18,049 bases of DNA from JAVBNW01 sp031551255 (GTDB lineage: Bacteria > Bacillota > Clostridia > Christensenellales > UBA1750), in assembly GCA_031551255.1 (NCBI GenBank), contig JAVBNW010000139.1, positions 1 to 18,049 on the forward strand. Reading direction: 5' to 3'. Below the pieces are notes generated by a model, which worked only from the letters and a program-made list of their open reading frames with translations, did no database searches and had not been told where the DNA came from. The position numbers and the translations under genes were made by a program. Below, one piece after another: positions 6,356 to 12,927 of the stretch; the stretch's first letter is position 1, and each line of letters starts with the position of its first letter.

Positions 6356-8086
6356 ATGAAACGCTCGACTCTTCGGATTCTCGCCCTGCTGATGATGCTT
6401 GTCATGGTGCTCGCCGCCTGCACATCCGGCAAGGAGGCGGGCGATACGTCCGCGCAAACCAAGGCGCCCGCCGTACAGAAGTCCGCCGACAGCACAGCCA
6501 AGGAGGAGGCCCAGGCGCCGGATAAGGTCTTCGACAAGCACGTGACCATCACGGTCAATAACCGCAATGCGGAGGTATTGGGCGCTGATGCGCTGTGGGA
6601 TTTCTTTTCCGAGAAATTCAACACGACTATCGAGCCCATCCCGATGTCTTTCAACGAGCGGCACGAGAAGGCCCGTATCTGGGTCTCCTCCGGCGACATG
6701 CCCGACCTTCTGTGGATGGACTTGGACGAGAAGATGTTCGCAGAATACGCCAACTGGGTGCGCCAGGGCATGTTTCGCGCATACCCGTCCATCGAAGACC
6801 TCCGCAGCGATTACCCGAACCTGGCGGCCAACTACGACCTGCCCAACAATCAAAACGACGAGCTGATGACCATCGACGGCAAACAGTACGCCCACCCCGG
6901 CTACCGCGGCGCGCTGGATAAGCCGTATATGTCCGGCATGGGCTGGACGTACCGCGCGGACTGGGCGGAAAAGCTTGACATGCGCAAGGATGGAGATATC
7001 TACACGTGGGAAGAGTGGATCGACCTGGTCCGCGCCTTCATCGACAAGGACCCGGGTGGCAACGGCACCGGCAAGACCATCGGCATGGGTACCGAAATCT
7101 TCTACTTCCCCCATGCGTTCGGCGTATATCAAACCTCGGCCGAATATGGATTTGGCGCGTTCAGCCCCAAGGATGGCAAGTACGTCTGGACCGCGGCCCG
7201 GCCCGAAACCCTTGACGGTTTAAAAGAGGTCAAGCGCCTGTGGGATGCGGGCATCATCTGGCAGGATAACCCGCTCGGGCTTGCGCCTACGGATCAATAC
7301 ACCGCCGGCCTGATGGGCGTGATCTTCAATTTCCCGGGCATCGGCGGCCTTCAGAATATGCGCAACGCGCTTAAGGAGAACTTCCCCGACATCGACGCCA
7401 GGCTTGCAACGACGGCGGCGAACGTGATCGGCCCCGAGGGAACGCTGTGGCTTAAGCAATCCCAAAACTATTGGGGCGGTGTCGTGATGAGTAAAAACAT
7501 CAGCGACGACCAAATGAACCGCTGGCTGGCGATGCTGGATTGGCTGCTGACGGAGGAAGGCTATCTCTTCCGCAAGTACGGGCTGCCCGATGTTGATTAT
7601 GTCAAGGCCGCCGACGGCACCGTTACGTGTCTGTGGCCGGAAGACCCGGCCAACCCGGGCCTTCAGATGGATCCCTACCCCAAAAACGTGCGCGACTTTT
7701 ATATGTACTCTACCAGCGATATCGACGAATCCATCCTACGCTCGCCCAACTATTCGCAGGCGGCGATCGACGATTGGCTGGGCAAGATGGACTTCCTCTA
7801 TACCAACGGCTTCGTACGCACATTCGACTTTAAATCCTCCTACCTGAGCGCCCCACATAAGGATCAGAGCGGCAACTTCATCACCGAGGTTACCGACAAG
7901 ATGGTGGAATTGATCACCACCGCCACGGCCGACGAACTGCCCGGCTTGTGGACCGCGTGGATCGAATCGATGAACCCGAAGGTACAGCCGGTTCTTGACG
8001 AACTCAACAGCATGATCGACGACATTCCCGTGGAAAAGCCCCCTCGCACCGTAGAGGAGACGTTGGGCATCACGAACTGGAAATAA
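6356..8086 (+). CDS. Extracellular solute-binding lipoprotein of the sugar ABC transporter
   Basis: 576 residues. Residues 1-21 form a lipoprotein signal peptide (KR-rich start, hydrophobic core) ending in the lipobox LAAC, with the lipidated cysteine at position 22. A Ser/Thr/Ala/Lys-rich linker runs to about residue 60. The rest is a CUT1-type periplasmic-binding fold of the large LplA/LipO kind, seen in the VTITVNNRN start, the NERHEKARIWVSSGDMPDLLW region and the W-x-Y-R-x-D-W-A-E-K-L segment typical of this group. It captures the substrate outside the cell and hands it to the two upstream permeases. The ATG at 6356 follows GGGAGG by 6 bases. A long hairpin lies just after the stop. No ATPase gene is part of this operon. 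Confidence 0.93.
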   Translation: MKRSTLRILALLMMLVMVLAACTSGKEAGDTSAQTKAPAVQKSADSTAKEEAQAPDKVFDKHVTITVNNRNAEVLGADALWDFFSEKFNTTIEPIPMSFNERHEKARIWVSSGDMPDLLWMDLDEKMFAEYANWVRQGMFRAYPSIEDLRSDYPNLAANYDLPNNQNDELMTIDGKQYAHPGYRGALDKPYMSGMGWTYRADWAEKLDMRKDGDIYTWEEWIDLVRAFIDKDPGGNGTGKTIGMGTEIFYFPHAFGVYQTSAEYGFGAFSPKDGKYVWTAARPETLDGLKEVKRLWDAGIIWQDNPLGLAPTDQYTAGLMGVIFNFPGIGGLQNMRNALKENFPDIDARLATTAANVIGPEGTLWLKQSQNYWGGVVMSKNISDDQMNRWLAMLDWLLTEEGYLFRKYGLPDVDYVKAADGTVTCLWPEDPANPGLQMDPYPKNVRDFYMYSTSDIDESILRSPNYSQAAIDDWLGKMDFLYTNGFVRTFDFKSSYLSAPHKDQSGNFITEVTDKMVELITTATADELPGLWTAWIESMNPKVQPVLDELNSMIDDIPVEKPPRTVEETLGITNWK

Positions 8087-8100
8087 GGTATAAGGCTCCC

Positions 8101-8145
8101 GTGCGGAATGATGCGAACGCCCTTCGGCCTCGCTCCATTCCGCAC
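8101..8145 (+). other. Long hairpin at the 3' end of the binding-protein gene
   Basis: A perfect 10-bp stem GTGCGGAATG (8101-8110) / CATTCCGCAC (8136-8145), with further inner pairing (GCGA/TCGC, GCC/GGC). No U-run follows. Likely a transcript-stabilising or transcript-reducing structure between the transporter genes and uxuA, rather than a full terminator. Confidence 0.6.
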
Positions 8146-8186
8146 AGGCCTATTAGACCCGGTGCGAAACTCAAGGCAAGGCCCTA

Positions 8187-8215
8187 TTGTAATCAGCGGC
8201 CTGTTCTTTTACAAT
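8187..8215 (+). promoter_or_regulatory. Internal promoter before uxuA
   Basis: TTGTAA (8187-8192), a 17-base spacer and TACAAT (8210-8215), about 70 bases ahead of the uxuA start. This would let uxuA be expressed apart from the transporter. Confidence 0.5.
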
Positions 8216-8284
8216 GAACATACTAGGCGCGCATCCCTATGGAATATAGGAGAGCGAGCCGGACATATACGGAGGGGGAACACC

Positions 8285-9292
8285 ATGGATCGCAAATTTC
8301 AGATCGCCGTCGTATACAACGCGCAAAGGGACGAAGCACTGGCTAATATGGCGATGCAGATGGGCGTGACGTCCGTTGTAGGCGGCGGCGGGAGCGGCGG
8401 CAACCCGATGGACCGCCAATCCGCCAACTATGTAATGCCCTGGGATTATCAGGCCATGGCTAAGAAGAAAAAGGACGTAACCGACCGCGGCATGACGCTG
8501 GACGTCATCGAAGGTATTGGTTTCCTGGAGAAGGCCAAGTTGGGGCTGCCCGGGCGCGACGAGGAAATCGACACCTTCTGCCGGTTCATCGAAAACATGG
8601 GGAAACTGAACATCCCCGTGGTGTGCTATAACTGGATGCCCGTATTCGGCTGGTTCCGCACCAATGTGCGCGAGGATGCCAGAGGCGGCGCGGTGGCGAC
8701 GGGCTTTCATATCGACGATGTGAAGGATTGGCCGGACGTGCACTCGTTCGGCAAGCTGACCAAGCAGCAGCTATGGGATAATTTAGAATACTTCCTGAAA
8801 AAAGTGGTACCGGTCGCCGAGAAAAACCGCGTAAAGCTGGCCGTGCACCCCGACGACCCGCCGGTGGACTGCATCGCGGGGATCGAGCGCATCTTAATCA
8901 CCGCCGACGCGATGTTCGATGCTACGCAAATCGTCAAGAGCGACTTTAACGGCATCACGCTGTGCCAGGGGTGCTTCTCGTCCATGAACGAGGACGTTCC
9001 CGCCCAGATCCGCCGCTTCGTAAAAGCGGGCAAGCTGTTCTTCTCGCACTTTCGCGATGTGCGCGGAGATCGCAATAACTTTGTCGAGGTGTTCCACGAC
9101 GAGGGGCAGACCGATATGTATGAGGCCATGAAGGCCTACTACGACGCCGGCTTTGAGGGCGTAATGCGCCCGGACCACGTGCCCACGATGTATGGCGAAG
9201 AAAACAGCAACCCGGGCTACAGCATCCTGGGCAATCTGTTCGCGATCGGCTACATGAAGGGCCTGATGGAAGCGATCGAAAAACAGGGCTAA
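8285..9292 (+). CDS. uxuA: Mannonate dehydratase
   Basis: 335 residues. Mannonate dehydratase removes water from D-mannonate to give 2-keto-3-deoxygluconate in the glucuronate pathway, in the cytoplasm, with a divalent metal. The TIM-barrel family motifs are present: CYNWMPVFGWFRT from residue 114, HPDDPP from H188, LCQGC with C227 and C230, HFRDV with H255, F-V-E-V-F-H-D-E-G-Q-T-D-M, and MRPDH with D297. H188, C227, H255 and D297 match in order and spacing the His-Cys-His-Asp metal site I recall from the streptococcal UxuA structure. The length is slightly short for the family (about 335-395). The ATG at 8285 follows GGAGGGGG; an in-frame upstream extension to 8108 runs through the hairpin and promoter and is rejected. 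Uronate isomerase, mannonate oxidoreductase and KDG kinase genes are not in the window. Confidence 0.92.
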   Translation: MDRKFQIAVVYNAQRDEALANMAMQMGVTSVVGGGGSGGNPMDRQSANYVMPWDYQAMAKKKKDVTDRGMTLDVIEGIGFLEKAKLGLPGRDEEIDTFCRFIENMGKLNIPVVCYNWMPVFGWFRTNVREDARGGAVATGFHIDDVKDWPDVHSFGKLTKQQLWDNLEYFLKKVVPVAEKNRVKLAVHPDDPPVDCIAGIERILITADAMFDATQIVKSDFNGITLCQGCFSSMNEDVPAQIRRFVKAGKLFFSHFRDVRGDRNNFVEVFHDEGQTDMYEAMKAYYDAGFEGVMRPDHVPTMYGEENSNPGYSILGNLFAIGYMKGLMEAIEKQG

Positions 9293-9311
9293 CGGCTTCC
9301 TCGCCCGGCCG

Positions 9312-9381
9312 ATCGCCCGATGCGTTGGGCGATGCGCAAGTCCTTGGATCGCCTTTGCGGTTCAAGGACTTGCGCGCCTTT
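9312..9381 (+). terminator. Tandem hairpins ending the transporter-uxuA unit
   Basis: A 7-bp hairpin ATCGCCC/GGGCGAT (9312-9318, 9327-9333) is followed at once by a perfect 13-bp stem GCGCAAGTCCTTG/CAAGGACTTGCGC (9334-9346, 9363-9375), then GCCTTTTG. The U-run is short, but the position 42 bases after the uxuA stop fits a terminator. Confidence 0.7.
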
Positions 9382-9511
9382 TGCGAGGCGGCAATATGGC
9401 GGCGGGAGTGGGAAACATGGCGCCTCGTCGTCGCGAGCTACATATCGCTCGCTTTCGCACTGCGGTGCAAAAGCTCGTTCATTCCGCCGCTCCTCCTCTT
9501 CCTCAAAACCG
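9382..9511. other. Non-coding lead-in to the tandem repeat
   Basis: No supported gene. Contains small dyads (GCGAGC/GCTCGC and GCAC/GTGC around 9436-9472) and, at 9501-9508, CCTCAAAA, which can pair with TTTTGAGG at the start of the first repeat copy (9521-9528). Confidence 0.4.
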
Positions 9512-9640
9512 CTGTGGCGATTTTGAGGAGTAACAAAAACGACGAGGCAAGATACGGGGGCGCGCGTTCCTCGTTCTTCTCAATCCCAAAGAAACCTCAG
9601 TTTCTTTGGGAAGAGGAGGGGTGCAGTGCGCCCCGACGAG
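9512..9640 (+). repeat. Tandem repeat, copy A (129 bp)
   Basis: Begins CTGTGGCGATTTTGAGG and ends GTGCGCCCCGACGAG. It carries an internal perfect 10-bp hairpin (CCCAAAGAAA...TTTCTTTGGG, about 9591-9610). The next copy follows head to tail, with about four mismatches over the first 110 bases. Because 129 is a multiple of three, long false reading frames cross both copies on both strands. Confidence 0.85.
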
Positions 9641-9820
9641 CTGTGGCGATTTTGAGGAGTAACAAGAACGGCGAGGCAAGATACGGGGGCGCGCGTTCCT
9701 CGTTCTTCTCAATCCCAAAGAAATCTCAGTTTCTTTGGGGAGAGGAGGGGCCACGGAGCGCCTGAACCCCTGCCATGCCGCAGCTCGGCAGGGGTTCAGA
9801 GCGCAGTGCGCCCCGACGAG
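9641..9820 (+). repeat. Tandem repeat, copy B, with a 52-bp hairpin insert
   Basis: Matches copy A from its first base to 9750 and again from 9803 to 9820 (GCAGTGCGCCCCGACGAG). Between these, bases 9751-9802 are extra, in place of a single T in copy A, and consist mainly of a perfect 13-bp hairpin CTGAACCCCTGCC/GGCAGGGGTTCAG (9762-9774, 9787-9799). The repeat ends exactly where the next promoter (-35 at 9821) begins. Confidence 0.85.
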
Positions 9821-9850
9821 TTGACATTTTCCTTTATGCGCGCTTATACT
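9821..9850 (+). promoter_or_regulatory. Strong sigma-A promoter of the structured RNA / nitroreductase leader
   Basis: Consensus -35 TTGACA (9821-9826), an 18-base spacer and TATACT (9845-9850). Transcription would start near 9857, some 250 bases before the nitroreductase gene. Confidence 0.75.
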
Positions 9851-9856
9851 GACATC

Positions 9857-10059
9857 GGGCAATCCGTCAAAGGGGGAGACGCCATCCGTCGCGCCGGGCA
9901 CAGCAAGATCATCTGTGCGGGCGCGCATTTGGAAACATCGGAATGAAATGCGAAAAACAAGCAGGCAAGGGTATCTTGTTTGCTGTACGCATTGGGTTCC
10001 GATTCCTCCGCTCTCACCGCTTCGATAGGGCTGTGGAATTATCCACGGCCCTTTCTTTT
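9857..10059 (+). ncRNA. Predicted structured RNA (small RNA or attenuator leader), unassigned family
   Basis: Bounded by a strong promoter and an intrinsic terminator, about 200 nt, with no convincing open frame. Helices found by eye: a closing stem GGGGGA (9872-9877) / TCCTCC (10004-10009); arm 2 with CGCGCC/GGCGCG (9890-9895, 9920-9925) and GCACAG/CTGTGC (9898-9903, 9913-9918); arm 3 with ATCGGAA/TTCCGAT (9937-9943, 9997-10003), AATGCG/CGCATT (9947-9952, 9988-9993) and GCAGGCAAG/CTTGTTTGC (9961-9969, 9975-9983). This makes a three-way junction with two long arms. I could not match it to a riboswitch or housekeeping RNA I know. CACAGC in arm 2 (9899-9904) is complementary to GCTGTG in the terminator stem (10030-10035), so an antiterminator form is possible. 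Confidence 0.55.
10028..10059 (+). terminator. Intrinsic terminator upstream of the nitroreductase gene
   Basis: GGGCTGTGGA (10028-10037) pairs with TCCACGGCCC (10042-10051), 10 bp with one G-U and an ATTA loop, followed by TTTCTTTT. It ends 48 bases before the nitroreductase ATG. Confidence 0.85.
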
Positions 10060-10107
10060 GGGATTGCCCGCCCTTCCAAATACGCTTGAAACGAAAGGAT
10101 TGCGATC

Positions 10108-10716
10108 ATGGATATACGAGAAGCCATTTTGACCAGGCGTTCTGTTCGGAAGTTTCAGGATAGGCCCGTCGCCTCCTGCGTGATCGACGAGATGCTCGAG
10201 GCCGCAAGACGTGCGCCTACGCCCGGTAACGGCCAGGGAAACGTATTTGGCGTGGTTACCGATCCGGCGGTGCGCCTGGAGCTTGCGCGCGCTGCCGGAA
10301 ACCAGCTGTGGATCGCGCAGGCGCCGGTTGTATTCGCGGGCTGCGCCCGCATCGATTGGGATATCGCACGGCTGCCCGAAGACGACTTCGGCCTCGCGGT
10401 TAACAGGCTGCGCTTCGGCAAAACCTTTATCGATGCTATGTGCGCGCTTGAGGATCGACGGACATGTACCACGCTATTCGCCAACGGTGGGCCGAGCATC
10501 GCAATGGAACACATTTTTCTTACCGCCGTTTCGCACGGCATGAGCGCTTGCTTTATCGGTTATCTGGATATCGAGCGCGCCGACGCCGTTTTAAACCTCC
10601 CCAGCGACCTGACGTGCCTTTTCCTTATGCCGGTGGGCTATGCGGCCGAAGAACCCAGGCCCAAAGAGCTCAAATCGCTAAAAGACATCGCCTTTTACGA
10701 CCGCTGGCAAGCATAG
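10108..10716 (+). CDS. Nitroreductase family protein (FMN-dependent)
   Basis: 202 residues. The N-terminal FMN-binding signature of the nitroreductase fold is clear: RRSVRKF at residues 10-16, then A-A-R-R-A-P-T-P-G-N-G-Q near 33-44, where family members usually read APS-x-x-N-x-Q. A middle A-M-E-H-I-F-L-T-A-V-S-H-G segment and the late L-M-P-V-G-Y-A-A-E-E-P-R-P-K are also typical. Such proteins use FMN and NAD(P)H to reduce nitroaromatics, quinones, flavins or other compounds; the natural substrate is not readable. The ATG at 10108 has GAAAGGAT 8 bases upstream. It is transcribed alone and, if from the 9821 promoter, only when the terminator at 10028-10059 is bypassed. A convergent ATPase gene follows, with one shared hairpin between them. 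Confidence 0.9.
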   Translation: MDIREAILTRRSVRKFQDRPVASCVIDEMLEAARRAPTPGNGQGNVFGVVTDPAVRLELARAAGNQLWIAQAPVVFAGCARIDWDIARLPEDDFGLAVNRLRFGKTFIDAMCALEDRRTCTTLFANGGPSIAMEHIFLTAVSHGMSACFIGYLDIERADAVLNLPSDLTCLFLMPVGYAAEEPRPKELKSLKDIAFYDRWQA

Positions 10717-10718
10717 CG

Positions 10719-10757
10719 AAAACGAGCAAAGGACGCCACATGGGCATCCTTTGCTCG
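10719..10757 (-). terminator. Terminator of the ABC ATPase gene, possibly shared by the convergent nitroreductase
   Basis: A perfect 11-bp stem CGAGCAAAGGA (10723-10733) / TCCTTTGCTCG (10747-10757). On the minus strand it is followed by TTTTC (complement of 10719-10722); on the plus strand there is no U-run. Confidence 0.75.
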
Positions 10758-10778
10758 CAATAAACTTGTTAACGGGCT

Positions 10779-11900
10779 TTAGCGGCTAAGGGCCGTCTGC
10801 TCGGTATCGGCATCGAAGAAGTGAATCTGGTTGGCATCAAAGGCAACCTTGATGGTATCGCCGGTGCGGGCCACGGAACGCGGGTCGACGCGCGCGGTGA
10901 CGGTCTCTTCCTTGCCGTCGATGCGAAGGTAGAGGTACGTCTCCGAGCCCATCAACTCGACGACTTCGACGTAGGCTTCGACGATGACATCGGGCGCGCT
11001 CTGCAGGAATACTTCTTCATCGTGAATGTCTTCGGGGCGGACGCCCATCTTGACCTTCTTGCCGATGTAGGAAGTGTCCTTCAGCTTCTTGATCTTGCCC
11101 TCGGGGATCTTCACCTTGCTGTTGCCAAAGATCGCGAACACGTCGGAGCCTTCCTTGACGAGCTCCACTTCGAAGAAGTTCATCTGCGGGCTGCCGATAA
11201 AGCCGGCGACGAACAGATTATCGGGATAGTCGTACAGGTTTTGCGGGGTGTCGACCTGCTGGATGAACCCGTCTTTCATAACCACGATGCGCGAGCCCAT
11301 GGTCATAGCCTCGGTCTGGTCGTGGGTAACGTAGATGAACGTGGTTTGCAGCTTCTGGTGAAGCTTGGTGATCTCAGTGCGCATCTGCACGCGCAGCTTG
11401 GCGTCAAGGTTGGAGAGCGGTTCGTCCATCAGGAAGACCTTCGGCTCGCGAACGATGGCGCGGCCCAGAGCGACGCGCTGGCGCTGTCCGCCCGAAAGAG
11501 CCTTCGGCTTGCGGTTGAGCAAATGCTCGATATCCAGGATGCGGGCCGCTTCCTTCACGCGCTGGTCGATCTCGGCCTTGGGAACCTTGCGCAGCTTCAG
11601 GCCGAAGGCCATGTTGTCGTACACCGTCATATGCGGATACAGCGCGTAGTTCTGGAACACCATCGCGATATCGCGATCTTTGGGCGCTACGTCGTTGACC
11701 AGTTTATCGCCGATGTAGAGCTGCCCGTCGCTGATCTCTTCAAGACCCGCGACCATGCGCAGCGTGGTGGACTTTCCGCAGCCGGACGGGCCGACGAGCA
11801 CGATAAACTCTTTATCTTCGATTTCGAGGGTAAACTCGCTGACCGCATTGACGCCACCCGCGAACACCTTGGTAATCTTCTGCAACGATACACTGGCCAC
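10779..11900 (-). CDS. ugpC: Sugar ABC transporter ATP-binding protein, UgpC/MsmX/MalK family
   Basis: 373 residues counted from the GTG at 11900. All ABC ATPase motifs are in place: Walker A GPSGCGKST (residues 37-45), Q-loop Q83 in MVFQNYALYPHM, signature LSGGQRQRVALGRA (135-148), Walker B VFLMDEP (155-161), D-loop SNLD and switch histidine H193 in THDQTEAM. The C-terminal third is the regulatory OB/TOBE region of the MalK/UgpC type. In Bacillota such ATPases (MsmX) often serve several sugar importers, so it may drive the ATPase-less transporter at 4448-8086. Start choice: the ATG at 11904-11906 is only one base from the AAGGAGG site, while the in-frame GTG two codons on has 7-base spacing and gives the family-typical MASVSL start. 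It lies 181 bases after araD, with its own putative operator. Confidence 0.94.
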   Translation of the reverse strand: MASVSLQKITKVFAGGVNAVSEFTLEIEDKEFIVLVGPSGCGKSTTLRMVAGLEEISDGQLYIGDKLVNDVAPKDRDIAMVFQNYALYPHMTVYDNMAFGLKLRKVPKAEIDQRVKEAARILDIEHLLNRKPKALSGGQRQRVALGRAIVREPKVFLMDEPLSNLDAKLRVQMRTEITKLHQKLQTTFIYVTHDQTEAMTMGSRIVVMKDGFIQQVDTPQNLYDYPDNLFVAGFIGSPQMNFFEVELVKEGSDVFAIFGNSKVKIPEGKIKKLKDTSYIGKKVKMGVRPEDIHDEEVFLQSAPDVIVEAYVEVVELMGSETYLYLRIDGKEETVTARVDPRSVARTGDTIKVAFDANQIHFFDADTEQTALSR

Positions 11901-11930
11901 GTTCATTCCTCCTTATATTTGCGACAAAAG

Positions 11931-11948
11931 TATACTAGCAATAGTATA
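11931..11948. promoter_or_regulatory. Palindromic operator-like site upstream of the ABC ATPase gene
   Basis: TATACTAGCAATAGTATA: perfect 7-bp arms around a 4-base centre, about 30 bases upstream of the gene start. Each arm contains a -10-like TATACT on the minus strand, so a bound dimeric regulator would block transcription. No good -35 at standard spacing was found. Confidence 0.5.
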
Positions 11949-12081
11949 GACCAACCGCGGCCGCGCGGCTATCGGCAACCTGTACAAAAAGCCGGTTGCT
12001 TTTTTGAGCATGTTGACCAGGCCGTGCGATGCCGCCCTCAAAATGCCATCCTTCAAAAGAAGGGGTCGCGTTCACGCTTGC

Positions 12082-12789
12082 TTAGGCATCGCCCTCGCCG
12101 CTTTGCCCGTAGTATGCTTTGGGGCCATGCTTGCGCAAAAAATGCTTATCGAGCAAAGCGCGCGAAATGGCGGGCTTTTGCGGGGCCAGCCACTGCGTAT
12201 ACAGCGCCATGCGGGCCACTTCCTCCAGCACGGATGCGTTGTAGACCGCCTGATTCGCATCCTTTCCCCATGCAAAAGGCCCGTGCCCCGCCACCAGCAC
12301 GCCGGGCACCTGCATAGGATCAAGGGAGCTGAAACGCTCCACGATCACCGCGCCGGTGTTGGCCTCATATTCGCTTTCGATTTCATGTTTATGCATCTCG
12401 CGGGTGACGGGAACGGGGCCGTAGAAAGAATCCGCATGCGTAGTCCCCAGGCAGGGAATCCCTCTCCCGGCCTGCGCCCACGATGTGGCGTGGGTGGAAT
12501 GCGTGTGCACGACGCCGCCCACCGATGCAAACGCATGGTAGAGCGCAAGATGTGTATCCAAATCGCTGGAGGGATTGAGCTTCCCTTCTATAATATGCCC
12601 CTGCATGTCCACAACCACGATGTGCTCCTTCTGCATCGCCTCGTAGTCCACCCCTGAGGGTTTGATGGCGATTTCCCCCGCCGCGCGGTCGATCTGACTG
12701 ACATTGCCCCACGTATGCAATACCAGACCCATTTTCGGCAACGCGAGATTGGCCTCCAGCACGCGCTGCTTAAGTTCTGCTCTGCCCAT
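12082..12789 (-). CDS. araD: L-ribulose-5-phosphate 4-epimerase
   Basis: 235 residues, full family length. The enzyme interconverts L-ribulose 5-phosphate and D-xylulose 5-phosphate, feeding arabinose into the pentose phosphate pathway, using a class II aldolase-like zinc site. The catalytic layout follows E. coli AraD closely: GNVS at 28-31, KPSG at 43-46, D76, zinc ligands H95 and H97 in HTHS, D120 in HADSFYGP, a third zinc histidine at H169 in VAGHGPFAWG, and a late tyrosine (226/227) in KAYYGQ. The ATG at 12789 follows AAGGAGGGG by 6 bases. It is divergent from argC, and the ABC ATPase gene follows on the same strand. Arabinose isomerase and ribulokinase are not in the window, so its substrate may be supplied by enzymes encoded elsewhere. 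Confidence 0.95.
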   Translation of the reverse strand: MGRAELKQRVLEANLALPKMGLVLHTWGNVSQIDRAAGEIAIKPSGVDYEAMQKEHIVVVDMQGHIIEGKLNPSSDLDTHLALYHAFASVGGVVHTHSTHATSWAQAGRGIPCLGTTHADSFYGPVPVTREMHKHEIESEYEANTGAVIVERFSSLDPMQVPGVLVAGHGPFAWGKDANQAVYNASVLEEVARMALYTQWLAPQKPAISRALLDKHFLRKHGPKAYYGQSGEGDA

Positions 12790-12810
12790 AAGCTGCCCCT
12801 CCTTTTCTTC

Positions 12811-12819
12811 ATTATATCA
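12811..12819 (-). promoter_or_regulatory. Extended -10 promoter of araD
   Basis: On the minus strand TGATATAAT: a perfect TATAAT with the TGn extension. It lies about 21 bases before the araD ATG, giving a very short leader that consists mainly of the ribosome site. The -35 is poor. Confidence 0.5.
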
Positions 12820-12867
12820 CACGCTCAGGGGAACGCTGGAGATTTTCAGTAAAAACAGAAATACCTT

Positions 12868-12897
12868 CTTGCATTATTATTCATTATACTGTATAAT
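12868..12897 (+). promoter_or_regulatory. arg operon promoter with ArgR-type box
   Basis: TTGCAT (12869-12874), a 17-base spacer and TATAAT (12892-12897). The 14-base sequence TGCATTATTATTCA (12870-12883) matches the ARG-box core TGnATwwwwATnCA at every defined position and covers the -35 and spacer. A second dyad ATTATAC-T-GTATAAT (12883-12897) covers the -10. This predicts repression by an ArgR/AhrC-type repressor when arginine is plentiful. Confidence 0.7.
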
Positions 12898-12927
12898 TTC
12901 CCGTATCGCAATCGAGGAGGGACTGCC

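Noticed and set aside
9512..9820. CRISPR array
   Set aside because: Two long contiguous copies with no spacers and no cas genes.
9325..9928. Long open frames on both strands across the tandem repeats
   Set aside because: The repeat period of 129 bp is a multiple of three, which keeps any frame open through both copies; no ribosome site, internal hairpins, and no recognisable domain.
9857..10059. 6S RNA or a known riboswitch class
   Set aside because: The fold has two separate long arms on a junction, not the single rod with a central bubble of 6S RNA, and I found no FMN, TPP, SAM, c-di-GMP, T-box or ykkC consensus core by eye.
10821..12317. 498-codon plus-strand open frame
   Set aside because: Antisense shadow of the ABC ATPase gene and part of araD, whose motifs are complete on the minus strand.
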